From: Planctomycetaceae bacterium
GTDB taxonomy: Bacteria > Planctomycetota > Planctomycetia > Planctomycetales > Planctomycetaceae
Length of the DNA: 59,343 bases
Assembly (NCBI GenBank): GCA_021732845.1
Contig: JAKFUF010000064.1
Coordinates: 1 to 59,343 of the forward strand
Direction: 5' to 3'
Part shown: positions 29,865 through 39,062 of the stretch, in pieces
Position numbering within the stretch: the stretch's first letter is position 1
How the letters are laid out: the number at the start of each line of letters is the position of its first letter
Notes under the pieces: generated by a model
Databases searched by the model: none
What the model saw: only the letters and a program-made list of their open reading frames with translations
What the model was told of the DNA's origin: nothing
Program-made: the position numbers and the translations under genes

Positions 29865-30992
29865 TCATCCGAGATCGCCGTTGATATTGATCCACGTCCG
29901 CTTGTCGAACGATTCCAGCACGGCGTCAGCCACCGCTTGGGCACTGGCCCCATGATCGAATCCGGGCACGCAGTCGCTGCCCTCGACAATGGCCGAGACG
30001 AACTCCCACATCAGGTCGTAGCGGAAGACGGTGCTGGGCACGCCCTGTGACGGGTCGCGCGGACTTCCGGCAGGGGCCAGAAACTCGCGGGGAACTTCTA
30101 CCTTCTTCAACGATTCGCCGTGTCTGCCCACGAGAATCGTGTTCGGCTCCTTGAGCTGATACACAGCCGTGGCTTCGCTGCCGTTGACCTCGGCCCAGTC
30201 GTGGCCGAAGCCATCGAAGTGGTAGCCCTTGGCGAGCGTGGTTCCCTCCAGAACACCAACGCCACCGCGGGCAAACTGGCAGATCAGGGCCGACCAGTCG
30301 TCGACTTCCGAGGGCGGGCAGGCACTGCCGTCCGGGTTCTTGTCGCGCGGGGCGAACTGAGCCACGGCTCCACAGATGGCGGTCATCTGGCCCATCAGGT
30401 CCTGGGCATAGTCGATGCGGTGAATGGTCATGTCGAACAGGTCGCCCGCACCCGCAGTCTTCTTGTACTGCCGCCAAGACCAGCTCGTCTCCGGCCAGTC
30501 CAAAAACCGCTGGCTGCGAAAATGCCGTGGCACACCCAGGCCACCCGAGGTCAGCAGGTGCCGCAGGTAGATCATGGAGGGGGCAAAGCGGTAGGTGAAT
30601 GCCGTCATGTGCCGCAGGTTGCGGTCGCGGGCGGTGCGGTACATCAGGGCCGACTCGGCGAAATTCAGCCCCAGCGGTTTCTCGCACATGACATGCTTGC
30701 CGCCTTCCAGGCACGCCAGCGTGATTGGCAAATGCGTGTGGTTCGGCGTGCAGATGATGACCGCATCAATGTCCGGGTCGGCGGCGATCTCTTCGTATTT
30801 GGTGGTGCTTTTCGTTGGTCCCCAGTCCTGCTGCCGCTTGGCGAGGAGCGCCTCGTTCGGGTCGCAGGCGGCGACCAGCTTGGCGCGGGGGTCGAGCTTG
30901 ATGCCGGGAACATGGTGATAATCAGCGACGGCACCAGCGCCGATGATGGCAATTCGAACAGGTTGAGGCATGTGTACAGGCTTGGCGTGCAT
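29865..30992 (-). CDS. Gfo/Idh/MocA family oxidoreductase
   Basis: The 375-residue NAD(P)-dependent dehydrogenase starts with a Rossmann fold (RIAIIGAGAVADYHHVPG) and the family EKPLG motif (HVMCEKPLGLNFAES), where Lys is catalytic. The C-terminal alpha/beta domain carries the substrate site and a DMTIHRIDYAQ segment. Start could be ATG 30992 or ATG 30971 (MPQPVRIAIIG); neither has a clear ribosome binding site. The substrate is probably a sugar or cyclitol; the family is greatly expanded in planctomycetes. It is last in a minus-strand run that includes two glycosyltransferase-like genes, hinting at glycan metabolism. Confidence 0.9.
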   Translation of the reverse strand: MHAKPVHMPQPVRIAIIGAGAVADYHHVPGIKLDPRAKLVAACDPNEALLAKRQQDWGPTKSTTKYEEIAADPDIDAVIICTPNHTHLPITLACLEGGKHVMCEKPLGLNFAESALMYRTARDRNLRHMTAFTYRFAPSMIYLRHLLTSGGLGVPRHFRSQRFLDWPETSWSWRQYKKTAGAGDLFDMTIHRIDYAQDLMGQMTAICGAVAQFAPRDKNPDGSACPPSEVDDWSALICQFARGGVGVLEGTTLAKGYHFDGFGHDWAEVNGSEATAVYQLKEPNTILVGRHGESLKKVEVPREFLAPAGSPRDPSQGVPSTVFRYDLMWEFVSAIVEGSDCVPGFDHGASAQAVADAVLESFDKRTWININGDLG

Positions 30993-31078
30993 GAACGGGG
31001 AAACCGTTCAGACGTTAGCCACGGCCTTGGTTGATGTAAAGCCGGCGCTGGTCCTCGAGAGCCGCGAACCACGGCGGA

Positions 31079-33391
31079 CTACGCCGCCCGTCGTCGATGA
31101 AGGAGCGCATGCTGGTCCACCAGATCCGCCAGGCTTTGCTCTCGCTGTCGAATTTCGACAATCAACGAAGCCGGGATCGTCGTGACCACCGATCGGTCGA
31201 GCGCGGTCGCTTGTCTGAGCGCTCGGGCGGCCTTGGAATACTCGCCCGTCGCGGCCCAGACCTTCGCGGCGAAGACCCACAGGGCGGGAAACTCCGCTTC
31301 AGCCGTGAGGTGTTGGTTGAGCAGACGCACCGCCTCGTCAGACCGCTCCTGCTGCAGGTGGATGGTGCCCAGAAACAGCAGGGAACTCTCCCGGATCATC
31401 TGCTCGATCGCCCGCAGGTGCCGTGCATGGCGGTCCTTGGCGTAGGCCACGATCTGCTGCATCATCCGTTCATAGGCGAATCCGGTATCCTGGAATTCGC
31501 GGGAGAACAGCAGATCCTCGGCGACGTACCGCAAGCCGGCGGTTTCTAGAATTCGCGCGAAGTGCCTGGACGCTCCCGTCAGATCTGCTGCTTCAAACGT
31601 GAGGCGGGCCAGATTGAACTTCGCGGCCAACCGGTCGGGGAACTGATTGGCGAGGCGTTGATAGCCGTCGATGGCGTTTTGCAGCAGCATGCGCCGCCGT
31701 TCCAGGCTTGGCTTCGACGGCGGTGCCGCCTTGCTGACCGAGGGCAGCAGGTCGATCCCCGTCAACCGGCGGAAAATTGTCAGCAGCCGCGTGGTGCCGC
31801 GGATTCGTAGAAACTCGCGCTGCAGCCTGCGGGCCACGCGCTGCGCAAAATGGCGGGCCTGATGCGTGTGCGTCGGCTGGCCGTTCGCCTGCAAGGGGGG
31901 CAGCGGATACATCCCCTCCAATACATACGAGGACACCCACGATTCATTGACGGCGTCCAGCCGGGCATAGTCCTTCGAATCTTTCCACCGGTCGCGAAAG
32001 CCGTTTTGCAGTGCGGCCAGCTTCGGCAGCGAGTTGTCGAATGCTCCCAAAATGCGCCAGGGCGAGCGGTTGGGCCAGCGCAGTTCGCCATACACCGGTT
32101 CGCGCGTTCGCTGGGGCTTCTGCAGATTCTGCGTCAGGCAGAATGCCAGAAAATGAAAGTACCGTTGGATGCAGTGTTCGAGGTTGAACACCTGCGCCAC
32201 GCGCTGGCTGCCAGCCCGCGCCAGGTCACGATACTTATCATCCCACTGGTCAATGACCCGCGTGAGGACTTCCATCGCGTTGTCGGGCCGGTAGGGGATC
32301 GCTCCGTCCTCCTCCGACAAGAACAGCCCGAGTTCGCCGCCTTCCTGGTAGATGGCACAGGTGCCGACGCTGATCGCTTCGATCGCCCGGCCGTTGATCA
32401 GCCCCCAGCGATGGACGCAGGTGAACGTGGCTTTGGCTTGTGCCAGCCGTTCGTAGTAGTTGGCCGTGGTCGTGTAGCCGTCGAGCATTTCGACTTTGTA
32501 ACGCGCGGGGAGCTGGGCCACGTCGTACAGGTACTCGGCCTTTTGCTGCGACAGCGTGAACAGTGTCCCCGAAACGAAAACATCCGTCGTCCGTGGCTGC
32601 GCCGCCATACGACTTTGCTCCGCGCTCGCCTTCCCCAGACCCAGCAATTTGGGGAACACAAAGGCCCGGCCGGTCAAGCGGCGAAAGTCGTCATGGTCGG
32701 CACTTCCCAGAGCGATCGTGGCATCAAACATCTTCAGAAAATGACCGCAGTGATGAAAATGGCGGTCGAAATCCTGCGTATGGCAGACGGTCGGAAACGG
32801 TGCGTCTTCGATGCCGATCGGCGGCGGATAGTCCTCCACCATGTGCGACAGAAACAGGTCCGGCTTCCAGCCCGCTGGCAGCCGCTCGAGCACTTGCGCC
32901 AGCGTGGTTGTGTGGTCGATCACCACGTCGGCATTCGACCAATACCCCACCGTTTTGATGTCCGCCTGCGGAATCGCCCGGAATGCGCCCACCACGTCGT
33001 AGTCGGGACAGGCGGGATCTTCCCGCGCCTGCAGGAGAATTCGAAACTTCTTCCGCCGTACCAGCAGTTCCAGATGTCGGGCCTGCGGTCCCCAAACGGG
33101 ATCGTTGACTTGTGCGAGGAGCTGCTCGGCGCGGCCGCTGTCGCCCAAGCCCCAGTGCCCAAAGGCGGCAAAGAACAGGGCACGGGGAGTGGTCAACGGT
33201 TCCAGCAGCGGCAGTCCGCGTTCATGGTTGCCCAGCAGGACGAGGGAGCAGCCCCGCAATTCGTCCGCATCGCTTTGCAAAGCGGCCCGGGTGTAATCCC
33301 CTTGGGAGAACGCAAGCTCCGCTGCTGCTTCGTCTTTTGTCGACCACTCGGCGATCTTCAAAGCGTTGATCGACTGTTGCGCCGAAAGCAT
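31079..33391 (-). CDS. TPR protein with GT-B glycosyltransferase-like (CgeB-type) domain
   Basis: The 770-residue cytoplasmic protein starts with TPR-like helices (about 1-130). A GT-B glycosyltransferase-like region follows (about 150-440) with DLFLSHMVEDYPPP, HTQDFDRHFHH, and GRAIEAISVGTCAIYQEGG, the last resembling the C-terminal nucleotide-sugar loop of GT4/CgeB-type enzymes. The final 150-200 residues again contain TPR-like repeats. ATG 33391 was chosen because upstream in-frame sequence is low-complexity and lies opposite no homology. It follows the AsmA-like gene after 142 bases on the same strand. The acceptor and donor are unknown. Confidence 0.78.
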   Translation of the reverse strand: MLSAQQSINALKIAEWSTKDEAAAELAFSQGDYTRAALQSDADELRGCSLVLLGNHERGLPLLEPLTTPRALFFAAFGHWGLGDSGRAEQLLAQVNDPVWGPQARHLELLVRRKKFRILLQAREDPACPDYDVVGAFRAIPQADIKTVGYWSNADVVIDHTTTLAQVLERLPAGWKPDLFLSHMVEDYPPPIGIEDAPFPTVCHTQDFDRHFHHCGHFLKMFDATIALGSADHDDFRRLTGRAFVFPKLLGLGKASAEQSRMAAQPRTTDVFVSGTLFTLSQQKAEYLYDVAQLPARYKVEMLDGYTTTANYYERLAQAKATFTCVHRWGLINGRAIEAISVGTCAIYQEGGELGLFLSEEDGAIPYRPDNAMEVLTRVIDQWDDKYRDLARAGSQRVAQVFNLEHCIQRYFHFLAFCLTQNLQKPQRTREPVYGELRWPNRSPWRILGAFDNSLPKLAALQNGFRDRWKDSKDYARLDAVNESWVSSYVLEGMYPLPPLQANGQPTHTHQARHFAQRVARRLQREFLRIRGTTRLLTIFRRLTGIDLLPSVSKAAPPSKPSLERRRMLLQNAIDGYQRLANQFPDRLAAKFNLARLTFEAADLTGASRHFARILETAGLRYVAEDLLFSREFQDTGFAYERMMQQIVAYAKDRHARHLRAIEQMIRESSLLFLGTIHLQQERSDEAVRLLNQHLTAEAEFPALWVFAAKVWAATGEYSKAARALRQATALDRSVVTTIPASLIVEIRQREQSLADLVDQHALLHRRRAA

Positions 33392-33533
33392 CGTGCCACT
33401 CCTCGCGAGCCATCCTTGCCCATCTCGCGGAATTCTACGCGAGAAAGGAAGATCCCGCCAAGAGCGGTCGGCACGCGGTGCAACACGCGGCTGGATCAAG
33501 GACTTTCGATTGGCTCCCGGCGCACTGCCTGCG

Positions 33534-36500
33534 TTAGTTTCTCGACGGAGCAGCACCAGCCGTCGGCGCGCGGTCTGGGTCTTTGCGGCGTTTCTTGGGT
33601 TTTGCCGTTTCAGAAGGTTCGCGTTTGCCGAGGCCGCCGAGGAAGCCACGCAGGGCGTCGTCGAGCTGGGGCAGGGTGCGGATGCGGGCGGTGGGCTTGT
33701 TGATCGTGCCCTCGACGGAGACTTCGAGCCAGCCACGCGTGGCTTCTTCAATCGCCTCACGCACCAGCGGAATGATGATCCGGTTGCGGCCGTTCCGCGA
33801 ATAGAAATGCAGGCCAACGTTGCCTTCGAACCGCACGAACCCGCGGCCCAAGAGACTCATCGTATCGCCAATCAGTTCGATGCGGCGAAACAGGAACTGT
33901 CCGCCGCCGACATCGAAATCAAACCCGGCGGTGCGGAACGCCGTTTTGTCGAGAGGGGCGAAACTCGGAATGCTGAGAATCGCCACGAAAATCGGCAGTT
34001 CGTAAAGGGCTGCCGGACTGATCAACAGCCGCCCTCGGCCCTCCAGCTTGTTCGCCGAATTGCCGCTGCCGAACAGATCGACCCAGCCGTTCATCACCCC
34101 CTTCAACTGCTTCTGTCCGGGGAGGTACAAGTCGGAATAGCGCTCAAGCAGGCCGCCCGCCAGGGTGATGCGGACATGGTAGGACGGTTTTTCCTGAAGT
34201 TTCACCACACCATCCAGCCCCAGCAGGCCGCCGACAAACTCCGCGGTCATCCGCCCCTCATTGTCCACCGGCGGGCCGCCGTCGAGCTGGTGATCGCCGT
34301 TGACCGCCACCTTGGAACCAATCACGAGTTGGTTGCCGTTGACGGAGACCGGCCCGCGGACTTTGAGCAATTGGTGCCCGCGGAAAGTGATGGAGTCGAG
34401 GTCAATCGTGCCCTTGGCGGTGACATTCTCGCCGTCCCAGTTCCCCTCGATTCGAGCCCGGCCGAACACATCCTCCAGGTCGACGCCAGCGGTGAGCGCC
34501 GTGCCCGAATGGATGACTTCCAGATTCCAGGCCGCGGTAATGACCGTTTCCTGTTGCCCCTGCGTTCCCAGGAAGTCGATCTCTCCCGTCAGGGAGACCT
34601 TCCCGCGCGGGTCGAGGCTTTCAATGACTTCACGCAGGGTCTTGGGAAGTGCCTTCCGGAAGCGGCGTTCGGGATCGAGGTCGTCGACGACGATGTTGGC
34701 GAGGTTCACGCGCCACGCCGTGGGGTTCGAAAAGTCTCCGCTGCCGGTGAACACAACGCGGGTTTCGTGGTGCCGGCCGCTGAAGGATTTGATCCGCAGC
34801 CAGCCCGGACCGACCGTCACGTCAGCATTGACGCTGTCGAGCGGGTACGGAAACGACTGCATGAGCATCGTGCCATCGTTGATTTTGGCATTCATCTGGA
34901 TGGACGGGGTACCGCCTTCGGTCCAGTCGAGCTGCGCCCGGATGTTGACCTTTCCGGTTGGCGAAAACTCCCGCCACAGCGTCTGCCACTGCTCGGTCAG
35001 TGCGCCCTGCAATTGTTGGTCGATCGGCACATCCGCAGCATACACCTTCAGCAGAAGCTGGCACCGGCCCCGGGGGTCGGCACATGTGCCCGCAGCAGCA
35101 CGAATGACCGCCCCTTCATGACGGGCCGTGATGTCGCTGATTTTCCAGTCGAGCCCCCCGCCCTCCAGCTTCGCTGAGAGATCCGACAGGGCATAAGGGA
35201 AAGACTTTGGTGCGGCAGTGCAGTTTCGCAGTTCGGCGACAATGAACGGAGTATAGACCTCATGCGGTCCGGCGGGGCGGGAGATGCGTACATGGCCGCT
35301 GAAAGTGCCCGCAATCCGCAGATGATCAAGAATCGCCTGCACCTTGGGGACGCAGGCATTCCGCAGACGTTCGTCGATTCTTAATCCCGTGCCCCGAATG
35401 TCGAGGACGACCTCGCCGTCTGGACCGGGATTTGTGATCTTGCCCGTCAGTGTCACTGGCCGGCCGCCGGCAATGCCATGCACGTCCAGGTCGACTCGTT
35501 CCTTGCCCGTGATGGTCACCCTGCCAGCCACGGCATCGACGTGATAGGGAAAGTTGGCATGCTCGACGGTGCAGTTCTTGAGCGTAATGACGCCGCCATG
35601 TTTCCAGGGTGTTGTGCCGTCGCTTTGGAAAAGAACCTGCAGATCGGCCTGACCCGTGGCGTGGAGGGCCTGATACGCCCGGGCCAGCCCTCCCGTGAGG
35701 CAGTCCTGCACACGGGAGTCGAGCGTGACATTGCCCAGGTTGAACTTGAGTTCTCCCGATGGGGCTTCACCGCCCACGAACACAAATCCCCCCATCGCCG
35801 CCGTTGTCTTGCCGTTATGGCCTGCCAGTTGCCGGATGGTGACCTGCCCCCCCTCGTAATCGACCCGGCCCTGCAAATCGTACAAGGGCCACGGCAGCAG
35901 CGGGTTGGTGATCTCGCCCGTGTGTAGTTCCACGCTTCCCTGGGCAATCAGCGCGTTTGGACCTTCGGGTTGTTCGAGCTGAAAATTGAGATCGGCGGTC
36001 GCAGCCAAACCCAGGTCGCGCCGTGGCTCAGCCGGCTGGTGCCGTTCGGTAAGCAAATGCTCCATCTTGGCCCGCACCGCGCCCAGTCCCTGCTGCACCG
36101 TGGGCGAAATCCCTGCCAGCAGGTCCACCAGTGCGGTCCCGATCTTCAAATCCTTGAATGTCCCTGTGGCCTTCCAGGTGGCGGAATCGCAGTCCCATTG
36201 GCCCTCGGCCGTCAGCCCGGCCGACAGGTCGAAACCTCCGGTCGTCTTGATCAGAAACTTGCGCTTGCCCGAGGGGATCAGGCGGACATCGACGTTGTGC
36301 AGGACAATTTCCGTCTTGGTCGCGTCGGGTGCCGTGACGGTGGCGCTCGCCGGGACTACTTCAAACCCCTCTTGGGCCTCGTCGATCCGATCGTAAGCCA
36401 GCGGTGCAAACCGGAGCACCAACGTGGCCTGTTCGATCTGAATTTCGGAAACCGGGCCATGGGAATGGGGGCGGGGCGGCAACCCCTCAATATTCCAATG

Positions 36501-36866
36501 CCCGCTGGAATCACGCTCCAGAACGACGCGCGGACGAAGGATCCGCACCAGTTCGATCACCGCTTCCTTGTCGACCAGTTTTTCCCGGTTGATGACGATC
36601 ACCGTCTCGGGAATCTCCAGCAGAACTTTGTGTTCTTCGCCCACACGCAGCTTCGCGTCGCTGATGCAAACCCGCCCTTGATAGTCGAACCCAATCCGCC
36701 CCAGTTGAATGTCCCAACCGGGAGCGACCTCCTGCAGCTTGTTGACAAGTGCGGCGCGCAGAATGGTGTCGCTCTCGCTCCACAGTTTCCAGACATAGGC
36801 GCCGCCGCATCCGGCAGCGATGAGCACCAGCAACAGCATCCAGCGAAAAGTGCGGAATGTAATCAT
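33534..36866 (-). CDS. Large AsmA-like membrane-anchored protein
   Basis: The 1110-residue protein has one N-terminal transmembrane segment (FRWMLLLVLIAAGCGGAYVW) and then a long, beta-strand-rich periplasmic region of repeating AsmA/DUF3971-like units. The C-terminal part (FRTAGFDFDVGGGQFLFRRI, then DTMSLLGRGFV) matches the AsmA_2 type end domain. AsmA/TamB-type proteins bridge the periplasm and move phospholipids or affect outer-membrane biogenesis. The start is fixed by an ATGA overlap with the upstream glycosyltransferase gene (36863-36866). A short Lys/Arg-rich and Pro/Ala-rich tail ends the protein. In the planctomycete setting this fits an outer-membrane role, in agreement with the lipid A genes further right. 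Confidence 0.85.
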   Translation of the reverse strand: MITFRTFRWMLLLVLIAAGCGGAYVWKLWSESDTILRAALVNKLQEVAPGWDIQLGRIGFDYQGRVCISDAKLRVGEEHKVLLEIPETVIVINREKLVDKEAVIELVRILRPRVVLERDSSGHWNIEGLPPRPHSHGPVSEIQIEQATLVLRFAPLAYDRIDEAQEGFEVVPASATVTAPDATKTEIVLHNVDVRLIPSGKRKFLIKTTGGFDLSAGLTAEGQWDCDSATWKATGTFKDLKIGTALVDLLAGISPTVQQGLGAVRAKMEHLLTERHQPAEPRRDLGLAATADLNFQLEQPEGPNALIAQGSVELHTGEITNPLLPWPLYDLQGRVDYEGGQVTIRQLAGHNGKTTAAMGGFVFVGGEAPSGELKFNLGNVTLDSRVQDCLTGGLARAYQALHATGQADLQVLFQSDGTTPWKHGGVITLKNCTVEHANFPYHVDAVAGRVTITGKERVDLDVHGIAGGRPVTLTGKITNPGPDGEVVLDIRGTGLRIDERLRNACVPKVQAILDHLRIAGTFSGHVRISRPAGPHEVYTPFIVAELRNCTAAPKSFPYALSDLSAKLEGGGLDWKISDITARHEGAVIRAAAGTCADPRGRCQLLLKVYAADVPIDQQLQGALTEQWQTLWREFSPTGKVNIRAQLDWTEGGTPSIQMNAKINDGTMLMQSFPYPLDSVNADVTVGPGWLRIKSFSGRHHETRVVFTGSGDFSNPTAWRVNLANIVVDDLDPERRFRKALPKTLREVIESLDPRGKVSLTGEIDFLGTQGQQETVITAAWNLEVIHSGTALTAGVDLEDVFGRARIEGNWDGENVTAKGTIDLDSITFRGHQLLKVRGPVSVNGNQLVIGSKVAVNGDHQLDGGPPVDNEGRMTAEFVGGLLGLDGVVKLQEKPSYHVRITLAGGLLERYSDLYLPGQKQLKGVMNGWVDLFGSGNSANKLEGRGRLLISPAALYELPIFVAILSIPSFAPLDKTAFRTAGFDFDVGGGQFLFRRIELIGDTMSLLGRGFVRFEGNVGLHFYSRNGRNRIIIPLVREAIEEATRGWLEVSVEGTINKPTARIRTLPQLDDALRGFLGGLGKREPSETAKPKKRRKDPDRAPTAGAAPSRN

Positions 36867-38116
36867 GCCGCCCCCTGCTTGTGCCACCCCTGCTGCCACT
36901 GCCACAAGGCACGCCATCCGACCGCCGACAAGATGCAGAGCGGATACTCGGCGGGGAGACGGTAGCGCAAGGACCCGACGAACACCAGATGAACCAGCGA
37001 GAAATAGACAATCGGGGCGAGCGGAACGCTCCAGGCCGCCAGCCGGCCGCGGCTCAGCCACACACCCAATGCCGCAGGCAGCATCGTCAGTACCCACGTG
37101 AGAGTCAGGACGGCGGCTGCGAGCGGATGCCCGAACTGATCGGCGCTGGGCCAGGGCTTCCAGAACCGCCAGAGCTTCACCACGGAAAGCCACGCCGCCC
37201 GGCCCGGGTTGTTCCGGGCGAAGTCCACGGCGGCGGCACGGTAATGCCGGTCGGCGTTGTACTCGGACATTGTTTTGTAGACGCCGTCGCGCTCCACGAA
37301 TTCCATGTGGCTCGAACCGTCCGCGTTCGGATTCAAACCGTCATAGAGGCTCGGCCCCATCCACAGTGACGTGGGGACAAAATGACCTGTCACCCAGAAG
37401 TTGCGGACGGTCCAGGGGGCGAGCGCGGCTGCCAGTCCGGCCATCAACACCAGCCCTTGGACTGTCGCCAAAACACGATGCCGCGACAGCACCACGCCCA
37501 GAAACCAGAAGCCCGGACCAACCAGAATCCAGGTGGGCCGGACGAGTGTGGCCAAGCCGATCAACAGCCCGGCGAATAGTGCCACGCCAAGCCGCGGAGC
37601 GGCGGTAGACGCGTCGGCACGCCAGCCCTGCATGAGCCACGCCAGAGGAATCAGGCTGGCCGTGAGACACATGGCAAACAGTGTCTCGCTCAGCAGCAAG
37701 GCATTGAAACCCACGAGCGGCGGCGAGATGGCGGCCAGTGCGGCCGCCACGAGGCCCGTCGGAACATCGAACAATGTGCGGCCCAGCACAAAGACCAGGC
37801 CGCAGGCGATGGTGCCGACCACGGCCAGCAGTAACCGCTCCGCCAGAAGGTTCTCGCCGAAGAGGAGGATGCCAAACGCCAGTAGCGCGGGAAGACCCGG
37901 CATCCGCTCGACATATCGTGGTGGGTCGTAGAGCGCAAAATCCTGTCCCTGCGACAACTTGCGGGCCAGTTCCCAATACCCCTCGGCATCACCCGCGATC
38001 AGGCAGACCTGACCCGGCCGCAGCACTTTCTGCACGGCCAAAGCCGCGACCGCCCGCGCGGCGAAAGCACCGCCGAGTATCCAAAAAAGTCGTCCGGGAT
38101 GCCTCGCAAATTGCAT
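36863..38116 (-). CDS. GT39/ArnT-like polytopic glycosyltransferase
   Basis: The 417-residue protein has about ten hydrophobic segments and an early AGDAEGYWELARKL region with an acidic pair in the first periplasmic loop, as in the DxD/DE motifs of PMT/ArnT family (polyprenyl-phosphate-sugar dependent) enzymes. Further family-like signals are RMPGLPALLA (P-x-P loop) and RPTWILVGPGFW. ATG 38116 was chosen because AGGA lies upstream and the first membrane helix starts just after; the in-frame extension to 38269 is not conserved-looking. It overlaps the AsmA-like gene by four bases, so both are co-translated. It probably transfers sugars to lipids or proteins on the outer face of the inner membrane. 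Confidence 0.85.
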   Translation of the reverse strand: MQFARHPGRLFWILGGAFAARAVAALAVQKVLRPGQVCLIAGDAEGYWELARKLSQGQDFALYDPPRYVERMPGLPALLAFGILLFGENLLAERLLLAVVGTIACGLVFVLGRTLFDVPTGLVAAALAAISPPLVGFNALLLSETLFAMCLTASLIPLAWLMQGWRADASTAAPRLGVALFAGLLIGLATLVRPTWILVGPGFWFLGVVLSRHRVLATVQGLVLMAGLAAALAPWTVRNFWVTGHFVPTSLWMGPSLYDGLNPNADGSSHMEFVERDGVYKTMSEYNADRHYRAAAVDFARNNPGRAAWLSVVKLWRFWKPWPSADQFGHPLAAAVLTLTWVLTMLPAALGVWLSRGRLAAWSVPLAPIVYFSLVHLVFVGSLRYRLPAEYPLCILSAVGWRALWQWQQGWHKQGAA

Positions 38117-38291
38117 GGAACAATTCCTGCCTCGTATGGCGCGGAATCGTACAGCCAATGGCAAAACCCGGATAGGCGAGTTCGACAGTCCCCGAAACTT
38201 GCCAAATGGGATAGAATGGGTGCGCTCGGTTGGCGGACGTTGACATCTGAGATTTGACGTTTCCGACAAAAGTCCCGTCTCTGAATTCGAT

Positions 38292-38447
38292 GCAATTTCA
38301 AATTTCAGATTTCAAATTTAACAGTAAAATGCTTTTTCGCAGTATCCACGTTGCGGGCAACAGTTACGTTCACACCATTGAAGCTCAGTCGACAGTTCGA
38401 TGTCGCTGCACAAACTGTGAAATTTGAAATTTGAGATTTGAAATTGG
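38292..38447. repeat. Family A repeats in inverted arrangement
   Basis: One copy (gcaatttcaaatttcagatt..., 38292-38325) and an inverse copy (actgtgaaatttgaaatttg..., 38414-38447) flank 88 bases. The arms are complementary over about 30 bases, so they can form a large hairpin between the divergent glycosyltransferase and smpB genes. No gene is seen in the 412-base gap. Confidence 0.7.
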
Positions 38448-38528
38448 CGTTTGTCGGATACGTCAGATTTGAAACAACTTTAGACATAAGTTCGATGCGA
38501 GATTTCGCAAACAACGACAGGTGCGACT

Positions 38529-39002
38529 GTGGCTGACGCGAAGAAATCTGACGACCCGCTCTCCAAGACCATCTGTTCCAACCGCCGGGCGCGGCACGAG
38601 TACGAACTGCTCGACGAGTTGGAATGCGGGATTGTGCTGCGGGGCAGCGAGATCAAGAGCCTGCGCGACGGCAAGGTGTCGCTGGAGGAAGCGTATGCCC
38701 GCGTCAAAAGCAGCGAACTGTGGCTTCTGGGTTGCGACATCGCCCAGTACCCGCAGGCGAATTTGATGAATCATGAGCCACGCCGCGAACGGAAGCTCCT
38801 GCTGCACAAGCGAGAGCTGCGGAAATTCGCCGATCTCGCCTCGCAAAAAGGGCTGACCCTCGTGCCCTTGGCGATGTACTTCAGTCGCGGCATCGCCAAA
38901 GTTAAAATCGCACTGGCCCGTGGCAAGCAGCTTCACGACAAGCGCGACCAGCTCAAAAAGGATTCCGCGCGACGGGATATTGAACGCGCGATGCGGCGAT
39001 AG
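38529..39002 (+). CDS. smpB: SsrA (tmRNA)-binding protein SmpB
   Basis: SmpB brings tmRNA to stalled ribosomes in trans-translation. The 157-residue length is normal. Conserved segments are present in order: NRRARHEYELLDELECGIVL, GSEIKSLRDGKVSLEEAY, ANLMNHEPRRERKLLLHK and the basic C-terminal tail (KRDQLKKDSARRDIERAM). The start is GTG with AGG about seven bases upstream. The N-terminal NRRA and glycine-bearing loop are intact. The tmRNA gene ssrA is not in this window. Confidence 0.97.
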   Translation: MADAKKSDDPLSKTICSNRRARHEYELLDELECGIVLRGSEIKSLRDGKVSLEEAYARVKSSELWLLGCDIAQYPQANLMNHEPRRERKLLLHKRELRKFADLASQKGLTLVPLAMYFSRGIAKVKIALARGKQLHDKRDQLKKDSARRDIERAMRR

Positions 39003-39062
39003 AGTGGATGCCACTGACAGGCAGCACATTTGCTTCAACCAGGTCGATCAGAGGTTAACGCC

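Noticed and set aside
31850-35177. Two long plus-strand open frames of 617 and 603 residues
   Set aside because: They are antisense to the TPR/glycosyltransferase and AsmA-like genes, overlap each other and have shadow-type composition.
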